DNA of 64,000 nucleotides from positions 62,001 through 126,000 of the forward strand of contig NZ_AUMW01000003.1 of NCBI RefSeq assembly GCF_000430885.1. Reading direction: 5' to 3'. A program made the position numbers and the translations under genes. This document shows, piece after piece, positions 45,400-53,544 of this stretch. The number at the start of each line of letters is the position of its first letter. Within the stretch, counting starts at the first letter, position 1. Source of the DNA: Desulfotruncus alcoholivorax DSM 16058. GTDB taxonomy: Bacteria; Bacillota; Desulfotomaculia; Desulfotomaculales; Desulfallaceae. Under the pieces are notes generated by a model, which made no database searches, was not told the origin of the DNA, and was given only the letters and a program-made list of their open reading frames with translations.

Positions 45400-46938
45400 T
45401 TATTTTGCGTAATCAACAACCCTGGTTTCTCTAATAATAATTACTTTTATCTGCCCAGGGTAATCCAGTTCATTCTCAATCTTTTTAGCTATTTCACGTA
45501 CTAATTTAATAGCACCGAGGTCATCAACTTTGTCGGGTTTAACCATAATTCTTATCTCTCGACCTGCCTGGATGGCGTATGACTTTTCTACTCCCTCAAA
45601 AGTACTTGCAATTTCCTCGAGCTTTTGCAAACGTTTAATGTATGCTTCCAGTGTTTCACGTCTGGCTCCCGGACGGGCAGCGGAAATTGCATCCGCCGCT
45701 TGAACCAGCCCCGCAACTATGGTTTTTGGTTCTTCATCACCATGATGCGCGGCTATAGCATGTATAACATCTTTGTTCTCCCTGTATTTTTGAGCCAATT
45801 CAACCCCGATAGCGACGTGCGGGCCTTCAACTTCATGGTCTACCGCCTTACCTATGTCGTGCAGTAATCCAGCCCTTTTAGCCAACTGCACGTCTACACC
45901 CAATTCAGCGGCCATCAAACCTGCCAGGTGCGCAACCTCAATAGAGTGTTTTAAAACATTTTGCCCATAGCTTGTGCGGTATTTAAGCCTGCCTAACAAA
46001 TTGATCAACTCCGGGTGCAAACCATGAATGCCTGTTTCAAAGATTGCCTGCTCGCCAGCCTCACGAATTTGCTGATCAACTTCTTTGCGGGCTTTATCAA
46101 CCATTTCTTCGATTCTGGCCGGGTGTATCCGGCCATCTACAATCAGCTTTTCCAAAGATATGCGAGCAACTTCTCTGCGGATGGGGTCAAAGCCCGAGAG
46201 AATAACCGCCTCGGGGGTATCATCGATAATTAGATCAATTCCTGTAGCGGTTTCAAACGCCCTGATATTTCTGCCTTCCCTACCGATAATGCGTCCCTTC
46301 ATCTCGTCATTGGGCAACGGAATCACTGCCACCGTTGTTTCAGCCACATGATCGGCAGCACACCTTTGAATAGCGGAAGTTATTATTTCCCTGGCCCGTT
46401 TTTCTCCCTCTTCTTTGGCCTTATTTTCAATTTCTTTGATCATTATAGCAGCTTCATGCTGAATTTCTTTTTCAATATCCGCAAGTAATATTTGGCGCGC
46501 TTCTTCTGATGTTAGCCCCGATATTCTTTCCAACTCAATAACTTGCTTGTCATACATGGTGGAAAGATCTTTTTTCAGAGCTTCAACTTCCGATTCCTTG
46601 CGGGTTAATGATTCTTCTTTTTTCTCAATGCCCTCAATTTTTCGTTCGAGCAATTCTTCCTTTTGCATCAACCTGCGGTCCAGTCTTTGAAGCTCCGACC
46701 GGCGCTCCTTATTTTCACGCTCCATTTCGTTTTTTTGTCTAAGTATTTCTTCTTTTGCTTCTAATATTGCTTCTCTCTTTTTAGCTTCAGCATCTTTCTG
46801 AGCTTCCTCTAAAATTTTCCTGGCCAATGCCTCGGCAGAAGCAATTTTTGATTCTGCAATTAATTTCCTTACCAGATATCCGGCCCCAAAGGCAATAATT
46901 ACTGCAACAATTATAATGATTGCCAGGTTGGTATTCAA
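45400..46938 (-). CDS. rny: Ribonuclease Y
   Basis: 512 residues. One N-terminal membrane helix ([17 protein letters not shown]), then a long coiled coil to about residue 200, a KH domain ([16 protein letters not shown]), and the HD domain ([14 protein letters not shown] with [11 protein letters not shown]). It is the membrane-anchored endonuclease that initiates mRNA decay. An alternative name is ymdA. Followed by a large hairpin. Confidence 0.96.
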   Translation of the reverse strand: MNTNLAIIIIVAVIIAFGAGYLVRKLIAESKIASAEALARKILEEAQKDAEAKKREAILEAKEEILRQKNEMERENKERRSELQRLDRRLMQKEELLERKIEGIEKKEESLTRKESEVEALKKDLSTMYDKQVIELERISGLTSEEARQILLADIEKEIQHEAAIMIKEIENKAKEEGEKRAREIITSAIQRCAADHVAETTVAVIPLPNDEMKGRIIGREGRNIRAFETATGIDLIIDDTPEAVILSGFDPIRREVARISLEKLIVDGRIHPARIEEMVDKARKEVDQQIREAGEQAIFETGIHGLHPELINLLGRLKYRTSYGQNVLKHSIEVAHLAGLMAAELGVDVQLAKRAGLLHDIGKAVDHEVEGPHVAIGVELAQKYRENKDVIHAIAAHHGDEEPKTIVAGLVQAADAISAARPGARRETLEAYIKRLQKLEEIASTFEGVEKSYAIQAGREIRIMVKPDKVDDLGAIKLVREIAKKIENELDYPGQIKVIIIRETRVVDYAK

Positions 46939-47010
46939 TGTGCCGTGTCACCTCCTAACCTGAAATTCAAGTTATAATATCGTAAACCTGCTCAGTTTAA
47001 CAAAAAAAAC

Positions 47011-47027
47011 ACCGAGCATTACTCGGT
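47011..47027 (-). terminator. Intrinsic terminator upstream of rny
   Basis: Stem ACCGAG/CTCGGT with a 5-nt loop, followed on the minus strand by GTTTTTTTTG. It would stop transcription coming from recA-recX and the DruA-like pseudogene. The rest of the 428-base gap 46939-47366 is AT-rich and holds no gene I can recognise. Confidence 0.85.
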
Positions 47028-47366
47028 AAGAAAAAGAATCGGATTTATTAGACTTGTCCGGCAACGGTGAAATGAAACATATGCACGGCACCCCAAAAAA
47101 CATGCCGCAGATATATTTATAAAAATTATATAATTTGAAAAGATATATATAAACCCGAAACCCGGATAACTTCCAATTCTACTTTCTCCCAAATTTAATT
47201 TTACTTTTTATATAATACAATGTCAAGATATATCCACTGCAGGGATTCGTCAGAGTCAGAATTTAAAATCTGAATAAGGCATAATACAAAAATATACGAA
47301 AGACCTTAACCGCGGATTACAAATTGACATACTGCAAGGCGCGCTTCGGTTTACGACTACAACATC

Positions 47367-48027
47367 TTAAAGACCACCTTGGTGTTCCAAGTTTAGCGCA
47401 TTGAGATTTATCACGGGCATCGATCCTCCTCGCAATTCCGGCACCAAAAATGGAGCAGACAACCAATTACGGGCATGCCGATGCAAAGGATACACAAAGA
47501 TGGTTTTAGATGTTCCATGAAAATAGTACTGACCCGCATTGCGACCGTAGCCGCTCGTTTGTCCCAAGCGTAAGCATCCGGCTGCACGATAGCATGTTCC
47601 GGTAAACCGAGAGTGTTCGACGAACGTTTCAACCAGCACAAGATGGTGTCCATATACTGCTAACCAGTCTGCCGATAACCGTTTAAGATTTAACGACAAA
47701 ATTTTGGATGCAAGATTCGGAATGAATGCGAATCCCCGGAAGAGTGATAAAGCGCAAGTTATTGGCCACGTAGATGAGTCGGCTCCATTGCAGTTCTTTC
47801 GACCAACCAATCCACTCATCTCGCGATCTGCATTTAAGCGCAGCGGTTCCCCACCCAAGTAAAGCGACCCATTTGCCCTGAATTTCCGCCACATATTTGA
47901 TGGATTCGCCTACCAACTGGCGAAAGCCAAGGTAATGGTAGGTTGCCATCAACTGGTTCCATTCGGATTCTTCTTGCGGTTGAATTGGTCGAACAAGCAA
48001 TTCTTGTAACTCAGTTTGCGCTGGCAT
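47367..48027 (-). pseudogene. DruA/DUF4338 family gene broken by a 4-bp duplication
   Basis: The N-terminal part (48027 to about 47728) reads LRPIQ-type sequence: LLVRPIQPQEESEWNQLMAT, YHYLGFRQLVGESIKYVAEI and WVALLGWGTAALKCR. The frame then changes. The other frame (47367-47894) continues with IPNLASKILSLNLKRLSADW, YGHHLVLVETFVEHSRFTGT and GYGRNAGQYYF. The break is a tandem ATTC (plus strand GAATGAAT at 47720-47727). Removing four bases restores one open frame of about 218 residues. DUF4338 proteins occur in the Druantia anti-phage system and next to transposases. No such partner is adjacent here. The ATG at 48027 has an AAGGAG site. Confidence 0.82.
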
Positions 48028-48036
48028 GGTAGCTCC

Positions 48037-48085
48037 TTTTTGAACCGTTTCACTTAGTCTTACTTTTATTGTAACGGTTCAAAAA
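48037..48085. promoter_or_regulatory. Inverted repeat covering the leader of the DruA-like gene
   Basis: Two 13-bp arms, TTTTTGAACCGTT (48037-48049) and AACGGTTCAAAAA (48073-48085), 23 bases apart. The arm at 48037 lies next to the ribosome site, so the leader RNA could hide it, or the pair may be a protein site or mobile-element end. Confidence 0.5.
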
Positions 48086-48122
48086 GATAATAGCCAGTTC
48101 TTTCATAAAACCCTTACTACAT

Positions 48123-48614
48123 CTAAGTCAATTTCGACTTTGACGCAGCCCTGATATCCACTGTGCTTCCACCTGCCAGCAGACAACCAACTTTTCTGAT
48201 CACATCGTTTGAAAACCCCCTCCTGGCAAGGAAACCAGCTAACTTACGCCATGTGTTACAGTCATACTGTCGAGCCTTTTTCCGGGCCACCAGCAATGCC
48301 ATTTCCAGTTCCATATCATCATTATAACCGGATAATGATTTTTCTATAATTTTCCTATCAATTCCTTTATACTTAAGTTCGGCTCTCAGGAATTCTTTTC
48401 CAACCGGTTTTGAAGAAAGCCGCCATCTCACCCAATTCACAGCGAAATATTCATCGTCAACCAATTTTTGATCCTTTAGCTCATTGATAATTGCACTGAT
48501 TTCCTGCTGACCAATGTTCATGTTTTTTAAGGCTTGCCCAAGTTCGTACTCAGTTCGCGGCCTTAGAGCCAGCAGGCGATAGCACTTATTCTTCGCTTTT
48601 TTCAAATCAGGCAT
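48123..48614 (-). CDS. recX: Regulatory protein RecX
   Basis: 163 residues. LALRPRTEYELGQALKN starts the first three-helix repeat; LVDDEYFAVNWVRWRLSSKPVGKEFLRAEL is its family signature, cited here in parts (DDEYFAVNWVRWR and KPVGKEFLRAELKYKGI). RecX restrains RecA filament extension. Six bases after recA, thus probably co-transcribed. Confidence 0.92.
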   Translation of the reverse strand: MPDLKKAKNKCYRLLALRPRTEYELGQALKNMNIGQQEISAIINELKDQKLVDDEYFAVNWVRWRLSSKPVGKEFLRAELKYKGIDRKIIEKSLSGYNDDMELEMALLVARKKARQYDCNTWRKLAGFLARRGFSNDVIRKVGCLLAGGSTVDIRAASKSKLT

Positions 48615-48620
48615 GGTACT

Positions 48621-49673
48621 TTATTTAACCTTTGTTGTAGCACCGATGGAATCCTGTTCTTGCTGATCCTGTTTGTCCACCTGCTTGGCCAACCCTACCC
48701 GGCACCGTATTTCATGTTCCAATTCTACAGCCAACTCCGGTCTTTCTTTCAGTAATTCCTTAACATTCTCCCGGCCTTGACCCAATCTTTCATCCCGATA
48801 CGAATACCAGGCGCCACTCTTACTTACAATCCCAAGATCAACCGCCATATCCAGAATAGATCCTTCAAGCGAAATACCCGTGCCATACATAATATCAAAA
48901 TCAGCCTGCTTAAAAGGAGGCGCAACCTTATTTTTAACGACTTTAACCCTGGTACGGCTGCCTATTACATCAGTACCCTGCTTAATGCTCTCAATTTTGC
49001 GCACATCCAGTCTGACCGAAGCGTAGAATTTCAGGGCCCGGCCGCCAGGCGTAGTCTCCGGGTTTCCGAACATAACCCCCACCTTTTCCCTTAACTGATT
49101 AATAAAGATGGATGTACAGCGTGATTTGCTAATTACTCCGGTCAGCTTGCGGAGGGCCTGGGACATCAAACGAGCCTGCAAGCCCACATGAGAATCACCC
49201 ATTTCACCTTCTATTTCAGCCCGCGGCACCAGAGCAGCAACACTATCAATAACCACCACGTCAATGGCCCCGCTGCGCACCAAATGCTCCGCAATTTCCA
49301 GCGCCTGCTCTCCGGTGTCCGGCTGTGACACGTAAAGATTCTCAATGTCCACACCGATCCTGGAGGCATAGCTGGCATCCAGGGCGTGTTCCGCATCAAT
49401 AAATGCAGCAGTACCTCCAGCTTTTTGGGCTTGGGCAATAATGTGCAGCGCCACCGTCGTTTTGCCTGAAGATTCAGGGCCGAATATTTCAATTACCCGT
49501 CCTCTTGGCACCCCGCCCACACCCAGGGCAACATCAAGTGCTATACATCCTGTAGAAATGGTCTCGACGGTGATTTTTGCCGATGATTCCCCCAGCTTCA
49601 TTATTGAGCCTTTGCCAAATTGCTTTTCAATTTGTAAAAGAGCGTTTTCCAGGGCTTTTTGTCTTTCGGTCAA
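48621..49673 (-). CDS. recA: Recombinase RecA
   Basis: 350 residues from a TTG at 49673 behind TAGGAGGGG. Walker [14 protein letters not shown], the [15 protein letters not shown] strand, loop motif [20 protein letters not shown] and a C-terminus ending [10 protein letters not shown]. It coats single-stranded DNA, carries out strand exchange and stimulates LexA cleavage. A promoter and LexA-like box lie just upstream. Confidence 0.97.
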   Translation of the reverse strand: MTERQKALENALLQIEKQFGKGSIMKLGESSAKITVETISTGCIALDVALGVGGVPRGRVIEIFGPESSGKTTVALHIIAQAQKAGGTAAFIDAEHALDASYASRIGVDIENLYVSQPDTGEQALEIAEHLVRSGAIDVVVIDSVAALVPRAEIEGEMGDSHVGLQARLMSQALRKLTGVISKSRCTSIFINQLREKVGVMFGNPETTPGGRALKFYASVRLDVRKIESIKQGTDVIGSRTRVKVVKNKVAPPFKQADFDIMYGTGISLEGSILDMAVDLGIVSKSGAWYSYRDERLGQGRENVKELLKERPELAVELEHEIRCRVGLAKQVDKQDQQEQDSIGATTKVK

Positions 49674-49687
49674 TGGAACCCCTCCTA

Positions 49688-49701
49688 AAAACAGATGTTC
49701 G
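49688..49701. promoter_or_regulatory. LexA (SOS) box in front of recA
   Basis: On the minus strand it reads CGAACATCTGTTTT, which keeps CGAAC-N4-GTT of the Gram-positive consensus CGAAC-N4-GTTCG. It lies 14 bases downstream of the -10 hexamer. Confidence 0.55.
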
Positions 49702-49714
49702 ATTATGTAGTAAT

Positions 49715-49742
49715 TCTATATATTATTACCGGTTTCTGTCAA
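49715..49742 (-). promoter_or_regulatory. Promoter of recA
   Basis: On the minus strand TTGACA (49742-49737), a 16-base spacer and TATAGA (49720-49715). It overlaps the very end of cinA. Confidence 0.6.
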
Positions 49743-50253
49743 GTCCAAGAATATATTCTCTAATCATATTCAATGCAGCATCAGCAGCGCTTAAACGAAT
49801 CTCATTACGATCTCCCGTAAAATTAAATTTTTGGCACTTTACCGGGTTGTCTGATGCAAGGGCAATATAAACCAGTCCAACTGGTTTTTGGGGTGTCCCT
49901 CCACCCGGCCCTGCTATACCCGTAATTCCAACCCCAATTGAAGAGCTTGTCAGCTTTTTAATCCCGTCAGCCATAGACCTGGCAGTTTGCTCGCTAACCG
50001 CACCGAATTCCGCAATTGTTTCTTTTGGAACACCCAGCAAGTCTATTTTAATTTCATTGCTGTAAGAAACAATGCCACCCAGAAAATATTCCGAACTGCC
50101 GGGAATATCAGACAAGCGCTTCATCACCAGCCCTCCGGTGCATGATTCCGCCAGAGCAACAGTCATCCCTTTAGCCAGCAGCATTTTCCCCACCATGTCT
50201 TCCAGCATCTCGCCCTCGTCTTTACCGGTTATAGAATCCGAACTGTATACCAT
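49726..50253 (-). CDS. cinA: CinA C-terminal (PncC-type) nicotinamide-nucleotide amidase
   Basis: 175 residues of the stand-alone amidase form; the N-terminal molybdopterin-like domain of long CinA is absent. AESCTGGLVMKRLSDIPGSS, IVSYSNEIK and VGITGIAGPGGG are the family motifs. It deamidates NMN. It precedes recA, as in Bacillus. Start ATG at 50253; a shorter start at MLEDMV is possible, since the ribosome site is distant. Confidence 0.88.
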   Translation of the reverse strand: MVYSSDSITGKDEGEMLEDMVGKMLLAKGMTVALAESCTGGLVMKRLSDIPGSSEYFLGGIVSYSNEIKIDLLGVPKETIAEFGAVSEQTARSMADGIKKLTSSSIGVGITGIAGPGGGTPQKPVGLVYIALASDNPVKCQKFNFTGDRNEIRLSAADAALNMIREYILGLDRNR

Positions 50254-50330
50254 TTTTCTTCTACCACCTCACCTACGCTATATTCGAGTCAGATCAAAAT
50301 ATTCCCTGCTTGATAATCGCTCATTCAAAA

Positions 50331-50593
50331 ATAGGTGGTTCCCTCCGCGCGCTGCGCAATTTCCCTTACTGTCATTGTAGCGCAGCGAAGCAATCTCAAT
50401 GGCGAAACATTATTTGTGGATATACCTCAGACCATAAAGTACATTTGGGATATTCCTCCGACCACAAAACCATGACCCCAAAGAGGAGGTATGTCCCCTT
50501 TCCTATAAATGAGATTGCTTCGTCGCTACGCTCCTCGCAATGACGGACCAACTATATTTTCATCCTCTGATGGTGCGGCATTGGAGTCTACCC
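50331..50593. repeat. Dispersed intergenic repeat, family A, copy 4
   Basis: Fills the 306-base gap 50254-50559 and runs into the 3' end of aroF. Arm GCAGCGAAGCAATCTCAATG and inverted arm GAGATTGCTTCGTCG flank a central unit ending in TATGTCCCCTTTCC. The tail is CATCCTCTGATGGTGCGGCA. Confidence 0.8.
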
Positions 50594-51369
50594 AAAAAAC
50601 TAATCAATTCTTTAAATTCATTCATTGTTAATGATTGACCACCATCTGACAAAGCGCGTTCCGGATCCGGGTGCACTTCCACCATCACACCGTCTGCCCC
50701 GGCGGCAAGGGCAGCTTTAGCCACTGGTATAACCAATTCCTTACGGCCCGTTCCATGACTCGGGTCAGCGATTATTGGAAGATGAGATAGCGTCTTCACG
50801 GCAGGGATAGCATTAATATCAAAAGTATAACGAGTATAAGTTTCAAAGCTTCGTATCCCTCTTTCACATAGAATAACATTTTTATTGCCTTCAGCTAAGA
50901 TATATTCTGCCGCTAGAAGCCATTCATCCAGTTTTGCTGCGTAACCACGCTTTAACAAAACGGGATGACTAATTCTGCCCAGTTCTTGCAAGAGACAAAA
51001 GTTTTGCATATTTCGGCTGCCCACCTGAATTATATCCACATATTGACAAAATAAATCCAAATTTCTGATGTCAGTAATTTCTGTAACAAAAGGCAAACCA
51101 GACTGCTTACGGGCTTCAGCCAGTATTTCTAAACCTTCTTCTTCAAGCCCGCTAAAAGAATAGGGGGAAGTTCGCGGCTTGTATGCCCCTCCTCGTAAAA
51201 TATTTACGCCCATTTTGCTTAGCTGTTTAGCCTGCTCAACGAAATTGACACCTTCAATAGCACAGGGTCCGGCAATTATTACTACATCTTTGCCAATATC
51301 AACATTGCCAACCCTGATTATCGTGTTATCGGGGTGGAAATCCCTGCTTGCCAGCTTATATGGAGGCAC
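50560..51369 (-). CDS. aroF: 3-deoxy-D-arabino-heptulosonate 7-phosphate synthase (type I-beta)
   Basis: 269 residues from a GTG at 51369 after AAGGGTGAT; a second GTG at 51378 is closer to the site. AGPCAIEG, RGGAYKPRTSPYSFSGL, VGSRNMQNF, LLKRGYA and DPSHGTGRKE are the catalytic-barrel motifs. It condenses phosphoenolpyruvate and erythrose 4-phosphate in the first shikimate step. No N-terminal FYDN regulatory domain or chorismate mutase fusion is seen. The last residues (GRLQCRTIRG) are encoded by repeat A, so the natural end may have been replaced. Confidence 0.92.
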   Translation of the reverse strand: MPPYKLASRDFHPDNTIIRVGNVDIGKDVVIIAGPCAIEGVNFVEQAKQLSKMGVNILRGGAYKPRTSPYSFSGLEEEGLEILAEARKQSGLPFVTEITDIRNLDLFCQYVDIIQVGSRNMQNFCLLQELGRISHPVLLKRGYAAKLDEWLLAAEYILAEGNKNVILCERGIRSFETYTRYTFDINAIPAVKTLSHLPIIADPSHGTGRKELVIPVAKAALAAGADGVMVEVHPDPERALSDGGQSLTMNEFKELISFLGRLQCRTIRG

Positions 51370-51520
51370 TGATATCACCCTTACTTTTATAATTTAAACA
51401 AGTTATGCAGCTTATGGATAATAATACAATATGACAAATTAGACTTAAAGTTGAACAGTGACACTAAATGTTAAATCTTCATATAATAGATAAATGTTTT
51501 TAATTTTGGGGGTCAAGATT

Positions 51521-52420
51521 ATGCAATGGGCTCTATTTATACCCAATTTACATCAATTCCACCACCTGGATGATCCCTGGCAAAGTAAAGATTTAACTTT
51601 AGGGGAAAAAGCATACCAAAAGCTCCAGCAGGAATTTGGGGAAATAGATTTCAACAGGATATATTTCGGCCAGGAATTTTGTGAAAGGGCTATGCCGGGA
51701 ATAAGAGAAATAAAAGAAGCGCTAGCCAGGAGCAGAGAAAAAAAATTCACACTAGTTACCCCTTATGTAACAGAAAAGGGCTTATCAAAACTTGTTGACA
51801 TTTTTTATTATCTGGTTAAGTGTAAGCCTACTAGCGAGGTAGTTGTTAATGACTGGGGTGTGCTGCATTTAATAAGACAAAAGTTTCCCAGCTTAAAACC
51901 AGTATTCGGGAGATTGTTAAACAAAATGCTGCGCGATCCCAGACTCAAACCATGCTCCCCCAGCAAAACCTCTAATACAAAGTTTAAACATTTCCAAACC
52001 TGCAGCCTGGCAGGGTCACTCATGAAGGATCTTTTAAGTAAATATAATGTTGAAATAATAGAGATAGATAATTTACCGCAGGGTATCGACAACAACATTG
52101 CAAGTTGGGGATATCAAGTAGCTATGTATATTCCCTATGGTTATGTTACCACCGGTAGAATTTGTTTTTTCCAATCCTGGGACTTTAAGCTAAAAGATAA
52201 ATTTAGAACTAACAGCAATTCATGCCAACATTTATGCAGAAGTAATTATCTTCACCTCAATACGATCAATGACTTGATTTCAATAAATCATAGCTGGGAC
52301 TTAATTCAAAGGGGCAATACAGTGTTTTATAAACAAAAACCGGCTTTTTTAACATCAGGATTAAGCAATGCAAAAAATCTGGGTATTAACAGAATAATTT
52401 ACCAGCCTGAGCCTTTTTAA
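51521..52420 (+). CDS. U32-related protein, UbiV-like partner
   Basis: 299 residues from the ATG at 51521, behind TTGGGGGTC. It contains VVVNDWGVLHLIRQKFP, a U32-family strand-helix unit, and RLLNKMLRDPRLKPC. Cysteines Cys54, Cys215, Cys235 and Cys239 have the C-X19-C-X3-C tail pattern like that of E. coli UbiV (C180, C193, C197 with N-terminal C39), so a [4Fe-4S] cluster is likely. It is paired with a longer U32 protein 11 bases downstream. The organism shows no sign of making ubiquinone, so the substrate is unknown. Confidence 0.65.
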   Translation: MQWALFIPNLHQFHHLDDPWQSKDLTLGEKAYQKLQQEFGEIDFNRIYFGQEFCERAMPGIREIKEALARSREKKFTLVTPYVTEKGLSKLVDIFYYLVKCKPTSEVVVNDWGVLHLIRQKFPSLKPVFGRLLNKMLRDPRLKPCSPSKTSNTKFKHFQTCSLAGSLMKDLLSKYNVEIIEIDNLPQGIDNNIASWGYQVAMYIPYGYVTTGRICFFQSWDFKLKDKFRTNSNSCQHLCRSNYLHLNTINDLISINHSWDLIQRGNTVFYKQKPAFLTSGLSNAKNLGINRIIYQPEPF

Positions 52421-52431
52421 GAAGGAGATAC

Positions 52432-53433
52432 ATGATGAAAATATTAGCTCCTGTTGCTTCCGCCAGCGAAGCCAAAGCTTTAATTGCTATGGGTGCAAGC
52501 GAGTTATACTGCGGCATTCAATTAAACAATTGGCAGAGAAAATTTGGGACAAATGTATGGATGAATAGACGGGGGAATAAAAACGCTAACATTCAAAGCC
52601 TTAATGAGTTAATACGGCTTATTACAGTGGCTCATGAAAAAAATGTGCCGGTATTTTTGGTATTAAATATGCCTTTCTACTCATCAGATCAGCATGTAGT
52701 CATATTATCGTTAATAGAAGATATTTTGGAGCACTGCCCTTTGGATGCGTTGATTATAGGTGACCCCGGTTTGATTATAGCGATAAAAAAAGCATTCCCC
52801 AAAATGGAAATCCATGCCAGCAGCTTAGCTCCGGTCTTAAACAGTGCTTCTGCATCCTTTTATAATAATTTAGGAGCATCCAGAATTATTTTCCCCCGCT
52901 ATATAGACCTGCCCGATCTTAAAAATATCATCAACAAAATAGACAAAAAGATTGAAACAGAAGTTTTTATACTCAATGATGGCTGTGTCTTTGAGGAAGG
53001 ATTCTGCAACGTCAGCCATGCGTTAGGAGGGGCCTTATGCCACAACCCCTTGCAATTTTACACACTGGTTCAAAAACAAAACAGCAGGCATGTAAACAGC
53101 AAAAAGCAACCATTTTCCCAGCATTTACAAAACTACCGGAAATGGTTGTGGCATGTTAGAAATTGTAACGGAGGAAGTGACCCCAAGGGGTATCCGTTAG
53201 GGATGTGTGGTTTATGCGCAATTCCAGAGCTGATTAATATGGGAGTAACTTCATTAAAAATAGTAGGCAGGGAAGCAAGTTTAAGTAAAAAAATACTAAG
53301 TGCTAAACTTGTCAGAAAGGTATTGGATTACGTTGAATCGTGCGATAAAGATGAAATTAGTGTCGCCAAAATACGCAGTATCAGGGGTACACCAAAACAG
53401 TGTTCTAACGGTTATATGTGCTATTTCAGGTAG
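52432..53433 (+). CDS. Peptidase U32 family protein (UbiU-like)
   Basis: 333 residues. ILAPVASASEAKALIAMGAS and ELYCGIQL are U32 N-terminal motifs; VFLVLNMPFY and LIIGDPGLI continue the barrel. Cysteines Cys185, Cys192, Cys203, Cys245, Cys259 and Cys262 give the C-X6-C-...-C-X2-C arrangement of cluster-binding U32 proteins. Known U32 enzymes hydroxylate RNA (RlhA, TrhP) or quinone rings without oxygen (UbiU/V). Despite the family name, protease activity is doubtful. AGAAGGAGATACATG precedes it, so it is co-transcribed with the UbiV-like gene. Confidence 0.78.
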   Translation: MMKILAPVASASEAKALIAMGASELYCGIQLNNWQRKFGTNVWMNRRGNKNANIQSLNELIRLITVAHEKNVPVFLVLNMPFYSSDQHVVILSLIEDILEHCPLDALIIGDPGLIIAIKKAFPKMEIHASSLAPVLNSASASFYNNLGASRIIFPRYIDLPDLKNIINKIDKKIETEVFILNDGCVFEEGFCNVSHALGGALCHNPLQFYTLVQKQNSRHVNSKKQPFSQHLQNYRKWLWHVRNCNGGSDPKGYPLGMCGLCAIPELINMGVTSLKIVGREASLSKKILSAKLVRKVLDYVESCDKDEISVAKIRSIRGTPKQCSNGYMCYFR

Positions 53434-53505
53434 CCAGGAGTCAGAATTCAAAATAATACTTCGAGACGATCTCATTCTGTCTTCTGACTCCAGAGCATTA
53501 CTTAT
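53433..53505. repeat. Dispersed repeat, family C, copy 2
   Basis: GGAGTCAGAATTC and the inverted TCTTCTGACTCC, about 50 bases apart, form a long-loop hairpin that may separate the convergent U32 and FtsH-like genes. Similar to the copy at 41503-41630. Confidence 0.7.
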
Positions 53506-53544
53506 ACTTATTGTATTTCAATTAAACAATTGACTCATGCAACA

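Noticed and set aside
46939-47366. Small genes or RNA in the 428-base gap upstream of rny
   Set aside because: Apart from the terminator, no open frame with a ribosome site or RNA motif was found.
47683-48027. Separate 114-residue gene
   Set aside because: It is the first half of the frameshifted DruA/DUF4338 gene, which continues in the other frame.
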